Assembly: GCA_030386875.1 (NCBI GenBank)
Contig: CM059575.1
Span: forward strand, 13,850,293 to 13,914,292
Direction: 5' to 3'
Source: Morinoia aosen
Lineage: Eukaryota; Arthropoda; Malacostraca; Amphipoda; Talitridae
Length of the DNA stretch: 64,000 bases
The first letter of the stretch is position 1. The number at the start of each line of letters is the position of its first letter. Shown here in pieces: positions 11,201-20,587 of the stretch. The notes under the pieces were generated by a model. It made no database searches. It was not told the DNA's origin and worked only from the letters and a program-made list of their open reading frames with translations. The position numbers were made by a program, and so were the translations under genes.

Positions 11201-12082
11201 AGATAGCTCATTCATACAAGAAAAATCATTCCTATTATTACACATGTGTGCTGTTGCACCGGAATCAATTACCCAACAATTATTGATATTTATCACAGAC
11301 AATGCACCGATATAATTTGTTTTACCTGCTACAAAATTGTTTTGGTTTTCTGTGTGGTTCCCATCTTCTTTCTTCAATTTTTCTTGATAGATCCAGCACT
11401 TGGTACGTAGGTGTCCCAATTTTCCGCATTCGAAGCATCGTGAGTTTTTCAATTTGGAGGTCACAAGGGATTTTTCACTGAAGTCTGAAGCACTTTGGTT
11501 TTTCAGTTTTGCTTCTTCATTCAGAAGACGCTCTGTCACAATATCCCATGACGGTAGTTTTTCATGAGCTTCCAGTGCAGTCACCAGTGTGGAGAAATGG
11601 TGGGGAAGTGACGACAGCAAGATTATTACACGACTTTCTTCATCAACAGCGTCATCAATCACACTCAAGGACTCAAATATTTCGACAAATGCTTTGAGAT
11701 GAGTTTGTAAGTCTTGGTCTTCTTTTAGTTTCATGTTGTAGAGTCTTTTGCGTAGTCTGAACTTGTTAGACCAAGTTTTCTTCTGGAATGTATCTTCAAT
11801 CTTATGCCATAGTTGCACAGGGTCAGTAGGATCACCCAACAAATAAAGTTGACTTGTTTCGACACCAAGCACAATTGTTGCAAGTGCACTGTCACGTCTT
11901 TCTTCAAATTTTCTTCGAGCAGTCTCGTCCGTAGTCAGTGGCATGGTTTCCGTTCCTCGAACCAAGTTCCACAGTTTTTCCTTCATCAGAATCATCTTCA
12001 TTTGCAGCTTCCACGTAGGATAGTTTTTATCATTAAGAGCCGTGAGGCAGTTCTTTGCACTTTCACTTACGGAGCCTGCCAT
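8240..12082 (-). CDS. gag-pol: Copia gag-pol polyprotein
   Basis: The single 1280-residue frame starts at ATG (MAGSVSES). A UBN2-type Gag region comes first, then a CCHC knuckle (C216, C219, H224, C229). The aspartic protease site is D273-S-G. The integrase zinc site is H407/H412/C441/C444, and its catalytic triad is D472, D535 and E571, with the usual 35-residue D-E spacing. RT has YVDD at about 962-965, and RNase H has SDADWAGD near 1140. Length and domain order are normal for Ty1/copia and no catalytic residue is missing. It encodes everything needed for particle assembly, reverse transcription and integration. Gag and Pol share one frame, so Gag excess would need a spliced RNA or proteolysis. 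Confidence 0.97.
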   Translation of the reverse strand: MAGSVSESAKNCLTALNDKNYPTWKLQMKMILMKEKLWNLVRGTETMPLTTDETARRKFEERRDSALATIVLGVETSQLYLLGDPTDPVQLWHKIEDTFQKKTWSNKFRLRKRLYNMKLKEDQDLQTHLKAFVEIFESLSVIDDAVDEESRVIILLSSLPHHFSTLVTALEAHEKLPSWDIVTERLLNEEAKLKNQSASDFSEKSLVTSKLKNSRCFECGKLGHLRTKCWIYQEKLKKEDGNHTENQNNFVAGKTNYIGALSVININNCWVIDSGATAHMCNNRNDFSCMNELSSPINIEVGDGRNLQGVGVGDVEVMVLLPKGRVDTCVVKNVLYVPGLAYNLLSVPQITESGNSVYFDESSCKIVNKDDELIALGSKAGKLYKLNCTLNSAAKCMNVSSDEILWHKRFCHLGFNNLKKLATRNLVRGFDCSVSGDNIFCENCCDGKNHRLPFPKTNHKRKRQPLELIHSDVCGQLNPISLGSGRYFVTFIDDHSRYTWVYIIKHKSDVFKVFQEFKSLVENHYDHKIKILRSDNGGEYISNDFEQFLKREGIIHEKTVPKTPEQNGVAERMNRTLLDSVRAMLSGSKLPKSFWGEAISTAVYVKNRSPASALNDMTPYQALNGHKPNVQHLKTFGCSAYAHVPKDEREKLDPKSKPCVLVGYGSGSKGYRLYDINSRRIFLSRDVMFNESQQMPIEKEPSEVNDGNFTLLPQDPEPEDSEGGVEHRQSDAGMEGVQPRQSARYRRAPDRFGEWVYLMKNELDIPSCVQEALSGPEAKLWETAMENEMESINQNRVWSLVECPNDKKPIKSKWIFKRKTGPDGSICSYKARLVAQGYSQKYGIDYDETFSPVVRFESVRTVLALAAKCNMQVHHMDVATAFLNGELIEELYLVQPDGFIVKGKENLVCKLQKSLYGLKQAPKCWNTTLDSYLKKLGFVQSKSDACIYTRVQDKKLCIVAVYVDDLIIASESGDEINQIKLSLSTQYKMKDLGVLSYFLGVSVVQFKNNVLLNQTAYIEALLSKFGFDNCKPVATPADVNVNPICSPNDVEFDPATYQSAVGSLLYLSTRTRPDIAFAVNNVAKYSSKPLEQHWMCVKRIFRYLRGTSKLGLMYSKCSDTCIGYSDADWAGDKNDRKSTSGYCFTLSNSVITWRSNKQTCVALSTAEAEYVALAGAAQEAVWLKHLLSDLNFGTMEPMVINEDNQSAICLANNPKYHGRSKHIDIKFHYVRDLVSNKDIDVVYCPTDEMLADIFTKNLPIEKFSRLRTKLGMVSSDTHSM

Positions 12083-12216
12083 GTTTCTTTCTCTTTCACC
12101 GTTTCTGTCTCACACAGCACTAACAAATCACCAACTTCTGTTCTCGCTGTCCCGGGCTGTTTTTCGCTTCGGGACTTAAGATAACCTCACTTGATATTGC
12201 TTCATCGGAAGGTTTA

Positions 12217-12230
12217 CTGTGCCCATAACC
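12217..12230 (-). promoter_or_regulatory. Copia primer-binding site (initiator tRNA-Met anticodon arm)
   Basis: Immediately inside the 5' LTR the minus strand reads GGTTATGGGCACAG. It is complementary, with one mismatch, to the anticodon stem-loop of eukaryotic initiator tRNA-Met. Drosophila copia is known to prime from an internally cut half of this tRNA, and the position here fits that mechanism. Confidence 0.85.
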
Positions 12231-12490
12231 TAATGGATGTAGGTTAAGAAGGCGAGACTCTTGGAGTTTGTATAATCAGTACACACAGCAGGACACACGT
12301 TTACATTACGAAGGGTAGTGGTGGAGTAGGCTCCAGCCAAGCCCGAGAACCACGAGCAGAGATCCACAAGAACCATGAGCTCAGTTCTCAACGCATAGTG
12401 CTGTCTAAATACATTCTTACACAAGAGCACTGTAACATTATCAGTATTATACACATATACATTCAAGGTGCTACATGAAAGGTTTCAACA
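12231..12490 (-). repeat. Copia 5' LTR
   Basis: Partner of 7973-8232. It contains the transcription start for the minus-strand element, although no promoter motif stands out. Confidence 0.95.
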
Positions 12491-13516
12491 ACCGGGACCT
12501 AAGAAATTTAGCTGTAGCTTGTGTTTTTTGGCATGGTTTTTCACTAGTACACGGTCCGTCACTTTTAAATTTTTATCACGACGTTTCACGTTTCTATAGG
12601 TAGTTCTTTCGATTGTAGCATTAATGATTGCATTTCTAATATTGTTCACTACAATAGATGACTCTTTAAATTTTTGTTTTTGAACATCTTCATATGTAGT
12701 CGCAACATTGAAGTCTTCTAAATTAGGAGAACGAATATACACACACGGATCTCTACCGAAAACCGTGTATGCGGGGGTATCGCCTAATGTTTCATTAAAG
12801 CTATTGTTAATCGAATTCTCCACAATATCCAATAATCTATCCCACTCATTATGAGTAAGAAAATTTAGATATAACTTGAGCAGGTGTCGAATTTTTCCAT
12901 TACATCGCTCAACAATGCCATTAGAAAAAGGGGAATAAGCCAGAACTTCCCTTTTTAAGATAGAAAGTCCTTTTGTGAAATTTCTCACATTAGATGATTT
13001 AAACTCTGAAGCATTGTCGGACAACAATACGTCCGGGGTACCGAACAAACAGCAAAAATTCCATAGACAATCTGTAACAGTCTCTGTACGTCGGTCACTA
13101 GTCGAATATAATTTAACAAAACGCGAGAACAAGTCGATAACGACAAGAATAAATTTGTTCCCATTGTCTGTCATTGTTAATGGACCGTAGAAGTCTATGC
13201 TGACCGTTTGAAAGCATCGTGTTCCAATTGGAGCATTTAGAATTTTAATCGGCGTCGATATTCGTGATTTTAGAATCTTACAGATGTCACAAGATTCAAC
13301 AATTTTGCGTGTAATTGTCCGTTCGTACGGATGAAAATATTTTAATTTAAACTTAAACAAGGTATGATTCAAATCTGTGTGGGACAAATTATGTATAAAT
13401 AAAATTGTCTTGTGTAGCAGAGTATATGGCACCACAATAGTCAGAATGGTGCTGGGTCTGTTGTCAATTCTTCGTCTTTTATACAAAATGTCATTCATAA
13501 TCAGAAATTCATTCAT
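12491..13516 (-). pseudogene. Gypsy-A integrase (frameshifted and split by copia)
   Basis: The frame begins around MNEFLIMNDILYKRR, the linker before the zinc-binding region (H...H, then C-D-I-C). The DDE core follows: SIDFYGPL, LLSDNASEFKS and NGIVERCNGKI supply D, D and E. A C-terminal region ends at the copia insertion, and the last ~35 codons lie at 7863-7972. The frame is shifted relative to the upstream RNase H frame by a one-base indel near 13515-13520, so the polyprotein is broken here. It is closely related to the Gypsy-B integrase at 49955-51189. Confidence 0.92.
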
Positions 13517-14406
13517 GTCAGTATTAGTAACTTTGTTGCATTCTCTAGGGCATCCTTTATTTCAGAACAAAAAGGATCACTATCTTGTTCACGTTTAAAT
13601 TCGTCTAACGACCAGTTGTCGTTAATACTTGAATGGTCTGTAGTCTTGTTAACGTTATCCAGTCTGCATAAGCACGTTTTCTGTCTGCTATTAAGGTCAC
13701 TGGTTTCACGTCTGGGGGCTGTCTGCTGTTCAGAAGTACTGTTGTTGTTTCTTCCATCCTCACTTCCTGGCATTGTCTCCTCGAACTCTCCCTCAGTCAC
13801 CGGCTTGTTACATTTGTTACCCGCAGCAGCGGCTTGCAGCCTGGTTACAACGGGAAAAGTCTCTACATCCGGGTTTAATTCAGAACACTCTAATAGTTCT
13901 CTTTCTGTTAAAGGATTTTTGTCATGATTTAATCTACTTAATGCATCGGCGGCACTATTCGCTTTCCCAGAAAAATACTTTAATTTGGCATCAAAAGCTT
14001 GCACATAAATACTCCATCTAGCGAGCGTGTTGTCTTCAGGCAATTTCTTTGAAAATAAAGGAACCAGAGGCTTATGATCGGTGTAAATGACCAGATCATA
14101 TCCTAAAACAAGATATTTAAAGTACTTCAACGCTTCAACTATAGCAAACATTTCCTTTTTTGTTGTTGAGTATCGTCGTTGGGTGGAATTCAACGTTTTA
14201 GAAAAAAATGCGACAGGTCTCATGTTTCGAACTTTATCAGTAGATGACTGGAGTAAAACAGCTCCTATGCCGACGTTTGATGCATCACAAAACAGATGAA
14301 AATTTTGATCGAAGTTTGGGTGACTCAAGATTGTATTTTCACACAGTTCATCCTTTAATTTTTCAAAAGCGTTTTTGACAATCTCTAGACCAATTGAATT
14401 CAACAT
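13513..14406 (-). pseudogene. Gypsy-A RNase H region of pol
   Basis: The frame contains the end of the RT connection and RNase H: LFCDASNVGIGAVLL, then FSKTLNSTQRRYSTTKKE, then YTDHKPL, then ADALSRL. It overlaps the upstream RT frame at 14363-14406 and is offset by one base. The simplest reading is a one-base insertion in the A-rich run near 14370. A second indel at its other end returns to the RT frame. Confidence 0.92.
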
Positions 14407-16804
14407 TTTTCTTCAGAAGATTATAGAGCGGGCTTGCGATACTCGCAAAATTTTTTATGTACCTACGAAAGAAATTTACTAGTCCTAGAAATGACTGTAA
14501 CTGTTTCACATTCCTAGGAATTTCTAAATTCTTTACTTTGTCAGTACCGGTGCTTCTGGTTCCCATTCCGCTAATGGAATGTCCGAGATATTCAATCTCA
14601 TCTCTAAAAAATTCGCACTTTTCCGTCTTTATTGACAATCTAGCGTTTCTTAATAGTTCAAGTACAACTTTTATATCGGCAAGATGCTGATCTTTTTCCT
14701 TTGAAAAAATGAGTACGTCGTCCATAAAGACGAAAGATAGTTTTCCTAGAACAGGAGATAGCGTTTGCGTCATTACTGACTGGAAATATGCAGGTGAGGT
14801 TTTTAAACCAAAAGGTAAACGATTGAACTCGTATTTTCTGCTACCAACGGTAAATGCTGTTATTTCCTTACTCTCATCGGTCAGTGTAATATTATGATAT
14901 CCCGACCTAAGATCTAATTTCGAAAAGTATTTTTGACCATTTAGACTATAGAGAATCTCATCCATTCGCGGTAGAGGGAATGATTCTTCATAAATTACCT
15001 CATTTACTTTGCGAAAGTCAACTACCGGACGTATGGTTCCATCTTTCTTATGAACTACAATTATCGGTGAATTATAAGCTGAAATCGATGGTCTAATAAT
15101 TCCGTCGTCTAACATTTTTTCGTTAACGACTTTCAAGTCTTCCATGTAACGGTGGGCAATACGATAGGGAGGGACATTTACGACATCCACGTTAGGTTTC
15201 AAACGTATTTTGTATGGTTTAATCGCAGCAGCGGAGATCGATTCATTGTCTATAGTAATAACGTCTCTGAATTCATTCAACAAACTCAGCAATTCAGGCT
15301 TCATTTCGTCATCGTTACACTTGATATCATCATTATTTAATTTCCGCCGACCACGGGCTATTTCTTTGGAATCAGAAACGTACCCTTTGTCGACAACTCC
15401 TGTGATCCCGACAGATTCACTATTAGTGTCTTTCTTCTCGACATCTAAATGACTGTCCTGAACAACACTAGCTGCCTGCACAAAGGTACTCAATCCTCCT
15501 TTTAATTCTCCTTGTACATTTGACAAGTAAACTTCGGATTCAATGTGATCCTTCTCCACTTTTTCTAAAGTACTTATAATTGCATTCTCTGGTAAAACAA
15601 TCGCTCTGTCGGAGCTATTAATTAACAACAACGGAATCTTTCTCCTATCATTAACTCTCACAATTGCTTCTGCGACACAAATGCCTTCTTTTAAAGTTGC
15701 TTTCTTTATTATGTATTCTCCATTTTTACACTTTCCAACATGTCCAACATGTTTCAAAATTACATTGGGAGCAATCTCCACTCTTTGAGTATGAACTCTT
15801 AACGGCCTTGGCCCTGTGTGGGAACTGGTAACTGCAACTACGCCTCGAACAGGCTGATTTTCTCTCTTACCATCCCTTTTTACTTCCTCGCCTACTCTCG
15901 CAGCATTACACGTCCTGAGAATTTCTCTCTTCTCTCTTAGCTTATTTAGGACTTTTTTCTTAGCTCTGGACGTAATCGTGTCCGCCATGAGACACTCAGT
16001 ATTCTCTATTAAATACTCGAGACACTCTGTCTTTCTCTTTTTTCGTCGTTTTACCTCTGCAAAGGGAATTTTCTCGTCCTTGATAATTAAACATCTTTGT
16101 TTTAAGTCTACAACGGCGTTCTTGTCTAATAAATCACGCCCAATAATGACGTCATAATTGTAAATACCATCTATAATTATTAAAGCATTTGTCTTTAAAC
16201 TTACACCGTTTTTTAACTTTAGGACAAGCTCCACCTCGCCTTCAACATTACTCTTAGCGTTAACGCCTTTTATAGTCAGAGAACTTGGCTTCACGTCATT
16301 ACTTATCTCACTAATTCTGTGGTAGCTGATTAGACATTTCTCTGATCCTGAATCAATCAATGCATTCCACAGGTCTGCATCTTTTCTAAGCACAATCATG
16401 GGCTTATGACTTTTTCGTATTACAAATAATTCATTTTGTCCTGTAACATCAACTTCTTCATCTTCTTCGTATTTACAAACGTTCGCCGTCACATGGCTTT
16501 CAAATTCAGTGCCATGAGCATTCAAATCATTTAAATCGCTTAAATCCGCCTCTCCCAGCGATTCATATCTATTTTGACACTTAATTAATGGATCGATTAT
16601 CTCAACATTTTTAACGAGGGAACCTCCAGACATGTTTAACACATCAACTCTCTCGACATTTTTAACGAGGGAATCTTCAGCACCAAAATTCTCCTCGGGT
16701 TCACTGGGAGCTACTGACGTAGAGTCACACTTAGTTATTTCAATTTCATTTTTACCATTGACGTTATTTCTATCGGAAATGAAATCGTCTCCGCAGCTTA
16801 CGCT
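14363..16804 (-). CDS. pol: Gypsy-A protease and reverse transcriptase (pol, -1 frame)
   Basis: The pol frame is open from the slippery site at 16804 and has no ATG near its start, consistent with translation by -1 frameshifting. The protease has LIDSGSEKCLIS (D-S-G), then IIGRDLL. After a long linker comes RT with HKKDGTIRPVVDFR, FSKLDLRSGYHNI, LPFGLKTSPAYFQ and catalytic FMDD, then the connection (LGLVNFFRRY). Near the N terminus 17 codons are duplicated in tandem (KNVE repeats, 51-bp spacing). The frame ends early at 14363 because of a one-base insertion. Gypsy-B has the same order. Confidence 0.93.
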   Translation of the reverse strand, partial: SVSCGDDFISDRNNVNGKNEIEITKCDSTSVAPSEPEENFGAEDSLVKNVERVDVLNMSGGSLVKNVEIIDPLIKCQNRYESLGEADLSDLNDLNAHGTEFESHVTANVCKYEEDEEVDVTGQNELFVIRKSHKPMIVLRKDADLWNALIDSGSEKCLISYHRISEISNDVKPSSLTIKGVNAKSNVEGEVELVLKLKNGVSLKTNALIIIDGIYNYDVIIGRDLLDKNAVVDLKQRCLIIKDEKIPFAEVKRRKKRKTECLEYLIENTECLMADTITSRAKKKVLNKLREKREILRTCNAARVGEEVKRDGKRENQPVRGVVAVTSSHTGPRPLRVHTQRVEIAPNVILKHVGHVGKCKNGEYIIKKATLKEGICVAEAIVRVNDRRKIPLLLINSSDRAIVLPENAIISTLEKVEKDHIESEVYLSNVQGELKGGLSTFVQAASVVQDSHLDVEKKDTNSESVGITGVVDKGYVSDSKEIARGRRKLNNDDIKCNDDEMKPELLSLLNEFRDVITIDNESISAAAIKPYKIRLKPNVDVVNVPPYRIAHRYMEDLKVVNEKMLDDGIIRPSISAYNSPIIVVHKKDGTIRPVVDFRKVNEVIYEESFPLPRMDEILYSLNGQKYFSKLDLRSGYHNITLTDESKEITAFTVGSRKYEFNRLPFGLKTSPAYFQSVMTQTLSPVLGKLSFVFMDDVLIFSKEKDQHLADIKVVLELLRNARLSIKTEKCEFFRDEIEYLGHSISGMGTRSTGTDKVKNLEIPRNVKQLQSFLGLVNFFRRYIKNFASIASPLYNLLKKNVEFNWSRDCQKRF

Positions 16805-18270
16805 AAAAAATTATCGCCACTGTTAGTTTGGTAAGTTTCCACCTGGCCTTTTTCTGGTACACGAGTTTTATGCTGTCCTCGCGCACGGACACGATCAGGT
16901 CTACCTGGTCTGTTGAAATAGTCTCGTCTGGACCTACAGTTTCTTGCGTAGTGTCCTAACTTATTACAACGAAAACAAACTACGTCACGCAGTGAATGCT
17001 CAGTGGCTGTCTGATATGAACCTGGTTTGTACCAATCAGTCGGTTTCCTAGCCACAGTGGTTACCGACACACCTTGTCCCAGGCAGACACACACATTACT
17101 GTTACAGTTCGAGCAACGCCTAGCTTCAGTAGCTGTCTCTAATGCTTGGACTTCGAGAGTTCCTAGTTCACGATCTCCAACAAAAGATTTTACGTGAGGT
17201 CTAGCACGGAAAGTTGGTCTTGGGAAATTTGGTCTCCAGTAGGGCCTACGCGTCCTACCTCTACCTTGAAATTCGCCTCTTGTCATTGTATACACTTCGG
17301 CCTCATCATAGGCTGCATCAAAGTTTGATTCGGGCGAATGGTCATCCTCTGCACAATAGATTTCCACAGATCTCTCAGATCGAGTCGCTAACACTTGCTT
17401 ATCCTCGGGAAAATTCCGAATGACAGTCACAAGTCTTTGAAGGAGCTCTTCCGACGAGTTAAAGGGTTTGTTAAATAGTTTTTTGGAAAAATCTTCTGTT
17501 ACTAGGGGGTTGATGATGGCCATAGCTAACGCAACAATTAAAGTATTCTCGACATACTTATCGAGAGCAACAGGATCGGGACAATTTACTACATAGGGGT
17601 GGGCTCTGTTTGAACACTCCGGGCTGGTCATTATTCTGTGGGTTAGCTTACGGATTTTGGACAGTATAGCAACAAACTGACTTGCTAAAGCATCATTACG
17701 TTTTAGGCGTACGTTATTTAGATCACATGCGACCGCGTGCAGAGATCTTTCACCTTTTGAGACGTAGATATTCTCCAACAGGTGTACGACTTCTTCGAAA
17801 CTTAAATCATAACCTTCACTAATTATGGAAGCGACAACAGTATTGAAGTCTCCTACCCGCTTGTCTGCAGTTCGCAACAATAAATTTAATTTCGCCTCCT
17901 CCGAATTATCTGACAGCATATTGAAATATGCTCGCACATTCTTTATATGCGTTTCTAGTGACTTATTTTCTATGAAGTCCGGATCATTCCTTCGTTTTCT
18001 ACCCCTGAACTGCGGCAGATCCTGCCCAGCAATTACAACACTAGGTATCGGACCGACAATAGAAGTCGTCACAGTGGTAACCGTACTAGTGACAGGGATA
18101 ACTGTGGTAGTGACTGCACTGGTAACAGGGGTGACTGTGGTGGTGGTCGTCATGGTGACAGGTATTGAAGTCGACTTCGCGGAAAAAATAGGAATTGATA
18201 ATCTTCCAAAGCTAGTCACATACGGTATAGTTCTTATGTACTCGTATCCGTCAGAGTCACTGTCCGACAT
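16798..18270 (-). CDS. gag: Gypsy-A Gag
   Basis: From the ATG at 18270 (MSDSDSDGYEY) the product is about 490 residues. It has an acidic N terminus, a low-complexity Thr/Val run (residues ~35-75), and an alpha-helical capsid-like region. A basic Arg/Pro-rich region follows, then one CCHC knuckle (CFRCNKLGHYARNC) near the C terminus. An additional CSNCNSNVCVC cluster precedes the knuckle. Gypsy-B Gag is homologous, sharing PLFRGRKR-like, FEEVV and ALACDLN/AVACDLN blocks. It should form the particle shell and bind RNA. Confidence 0.93.
   Translation of the reverse strand: MSDSDSDGYEYIRTIPYVTSFGRLSIPIFSAKSTSIPVTMTTTTTVTPVTSAVTTTVIPVTSTVTTVTTSIVGPIPSVVIAGQDLPQFRGRKRRNDPDFIENKSLETHIKNVRAYFNMLSDNSEEAKLNLLLRTADKRVGDFNTVVASIISEGYDLSFEEVVHLLENIYVSKGERSLHAVACDLNNVRLKRNDALASQFVAILSKIRKLTHRIMTSPECSNRAHPYVVNCPDPVALDKYVENTLIVALAMAIINPLVTEDFSKKLFNKPFNSSEELLQRLVTVIRNFPEDKQVLATRSERSVEIYCAEDDHSPESNFDAAYDEAEVYTMTRGEFQGRGRTRRPYWRPNFPRPTFRARPHVKSFVGDRELGTLEVQALETATEARRCSNCNSNVCVCLGQGVSVTTVARKPTDWYKPGSYQTATEHSLRDVVCFRCNKLGHYARNCRSRRDYFNRPGRPDRVRARGQHKTRVPEKGQVETYQTNSGDNFLA
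16804..16810 (-). promoter_or_regulatory. Gypsy-A -1 ribosomal frameshift heptamer U_UUU_UUA
   Basis: Minus-strand gag ends GAT TTT-type codons as AAT TTT TTA GCG TAA, giving a canonical slippery T_TTT_TTA two codons before the stop. A -1 slip continues directly into the open pol frame (AGC GTA AGC...). The identical heptamer lies at the same place in Gypsy-B. I did not identify a downstream stimulatory structure. Confidence 0.85.
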
Positions 18271-19199
18271 AAACACAAAATACTCTTATATTCTTAGACC
18301 TCCAATTACCTTTAAGAGAAAAATGTTCTACACACATTTAATGAAAATATTCTACATACAATAAAATGATAACTCACATTTTCAGTGGACTTAAAACAGG
18401 TTATTTCAGCACCACAAATGCTCGTGAAGTCTGGCACCACACTGGACAAAGACAGGCTGCTTCAGCTTACTCTTATGTGCTAGAGAACAATGGGCTAGAG
18501 AACAATGGCTACAACTTCCTTCAATTGTTCTCACACAATGGACTACCGCCTCACAAATGCTTCCGCATTCAGGCTCTCCCACTCCCAAGAATCAGCGTGC
18601 TCACTGCGCTTGCAATGCCTATGCTGCTCAAATAGTTTTACATAGAGAACTTCTTATTTATTAATTTTATAATGATTATGTATAATCATTAAATTGAGCT
18701 CATGCTTATTTAATTCGCAAGCAAACATTATCGGCGTATACTCAGCTTGCTATGCGAAGCTAGTTGGTGACGTTGAACAATATTTTGGCGATGCGTAGAT
18801 CTCGTCGATCTTCTCGTTGCAGATGACGGTGCGTAAATGCGTAGATCTCGTCGACAGATCAGGTTGTTGATCTGGACCCCTTCACTTCTTCTTCTCCTTT
18901 GAGTAGCGATGATCCAGGCTGGTGAAGATTGAGTGGCGTGTAGATTTTCGATTTTTTCTCCCTCGAAGTTCTTTCCAAGAACTTCGATTTTCTGCGCTGA
19001 CGTCCTTCTTCCTTTTCTCGATGCTCTGAAGTAATGTGATAACTATGCGACGTTACTCCAAACAGGGTGACACTCCTCACACTTAAAATCACGGATCAGC
19101 AGAACCGAAGATCAATTCTAGATATCTTTCTTTTTCAATGGGCAATGTGGCAATGTGGATATCTTTAATGTGGCATCCCGAAATACTGGCCACCATAAA
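18271..19199 (-). other. Gypsy-A 5' leader
   Basis: Untranslated region between the 5' LTR and gag. A TGG-starting segment (plus-strand ...GGCCACCA ending at 19195) lies four bases inside the LTR and may be the primer-binding site, but I cannot assign its tRNA. No ORF is convincing. Confidence 0.6.
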
Positions 19200-19532
19200 T
19201 GTTCCGTCCCTTTCCATGTACAGGTCGACACTAACGCGAATGAGGTTCGGGAGTGACTCAAATGCAGTAACGTGGTTATCCTTTATTGGTACTTAGGAAT
19301 TGGCACAGGCTTCGGTATTGGCAAAGAATCTGTTAGATCGGACGGTAGGGGCTAATACGATGTGATGTTACTTCTATAACGCATCTGTGATCTGTACAGG
19401 TGCTTTCTCGACGGTCACGCTTCCGCTACTGAACAGCGACGACTCTTATTAAGTGCTACCTCTACGGCAGGCCACCGCTAATGAACGGCGATGTCTCTTG
19501 CCGGTTCTATTTATATACTCGGCGGGCGCACA
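19200..19532 (-). repeat. Gypsy-A 5' LTR
   Basis: 333-bp partner of 5639-5971. The outer flank begins with the duplicated AGTG. Confidence 0.95.
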
Positions 19533-19589
19533 AGTGTGTGTAGATGTGTGCATGTGTGTATGTGTTGTTCAGAGCTGATCGAACGGCTG

Positions 19590-20587
19590 GAATAAAGAAG
19601 GGGGGAGTTGCATGCTATGTCAGGAACGACATATCTCGACATGCTACAGTCCTTTCTGCCGGCACAAACTCGGTGTTGGAGCACCTGGTCTTGTAGTTTG
19701 CCGGCTTGGGCTTGGTGGTGGTGATTGTTTACCGCCCTCCAACTTCTCAACAGGCTAACTTTGAGCAGGCAATTAGCCTCATATCCTCGGCGCTCGAATC
19801 TCTGCCACCTCCACTCCCCAGAATTGCTGTTATGGGAGACTTCAACTTTCATACCACGTGCTGGGAGTCGGGTCATGCCTATGTGGGAACGAGAGAGTCA
19901 AGAGTGCAGAGCGAGTACCTCTGGAACTTTATGGAGAGTTTAGCCCTGGAGCAATACGTCCGCCTCCCAACCCGACTAGATAATATCCTAGACCTGTTTT
20001 TAACAAACGACGACGAGTTGGTCAGACGGGTTGAGGTTGAGGAGACTATTATGTCCGACCACAGATGTTTCCTCATATATGGTGACCTTGGCCTGGAGCG
20101 GCATACAGTCTGGGACCGAGGAGCGTCGGGAGGGTTGCTTGACTCTCTCAATTTTATGAGTGATCGCGTAGACTGGACTGGCCTATCGGGAGCGCTGGGT
20201 GACATTGACTGGGATGCACGTTTCGCTGGACGTACCCCCAACGAGATGTACGACGAGATCCTCGCTGTCTTGTCCGAGGTCTGTCCAAGATATGCCCCAA
20301 CACGGAAGATTGGGGGGATAAACCCAATACCTAGGGACCGGAAGGTACTAATAAGAAAGCGCTCAAAGCTGTTTAAAAGAGTTGGGACGTTGGCGCACTC
20401 AGGGACCGCCAGTGATGGCATCCTTGAGAGAATAGATGAGATCGAGAGGCAGCTCGAGGCGTCACATGAAGAAGAGGCGAGATCCTGTGAAGATAGAGCT
20501 ATCACCGCTATAAAAAATAACCCTAAATACTTCTACTCATACGCCTGGAGAAAACTTCGCACAAAGTCGGTTGTGGGACCATTTTGA
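19590..20587 (+). pseudogene. LINE-A endonuclease domain, 5'-truncated
   Basis: The sequence encodes the C-terminal part of an apurinic-type endonuclease: GGVACYVRNDIS, then VVVIVYRPP, then MGDFNFHTTCW (GDFN) and SDHRCF (SDH). A linker toward RT follows. A TAG interrupts the frame near 19690 and a TGA at 20585-20587 ends it, although the same frame continues beyond. The N-terminal endonuclease motifs are missing, as expected for a 5'-truncated non-LTR element. The left limit lies close to Gypsy-A's right flank. CR1/Jockey-like by general appearance; clade not fixed. Confidence 0.85.

Larger units (their letters stand above)
7973..12490 (-). mobile_element. Intact Ty1/copia retrotransposon nested in Gypsy-A
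   Basis: Two 260-bp LTRs (7973-8232 and 12231-12490) look identical over their whole length. The target ACCGG is duplicated at 7968-7972 and 12491-12495, the 5-bp duplication expected for copia. One uninterrupted 1280-codon gag-pol frame fills the interior. A primer-binding site for half of initiator tRNA-Met abuts the 5' LTR, and a purine tract (GAGAAGGAG) abuts the 3' LTR. It is the only element here with no visible lesion, so it is very young and may be active. Confidence 0.97.
5639..19532 (-). mobile_element. Gypsy-A: LTR retrotransposon, interrupted by a copia element
   Basis: Two 333-bp direct repeats (TG...CA) bound the element, with AGTG duplicated outside both ends (5635-5638 and 19533-19536). 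A 4-bp duplication is usual for Ty3/gypsy. Read on the minus strand it contains gag, then protease-RT-RNase H-integrase in the -1 frame, then two small ORFs, then a purine tract (GTGGGGGG, 5980-5987) next to the 3' LTR. Without the copia insert (7973-12490 plus one copy of its duplicated target) the element is about 9.4 kb. Pol carries two small frameshifts besides the insertion, so this copy is probably dead on its own. Confidence 0.95.
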
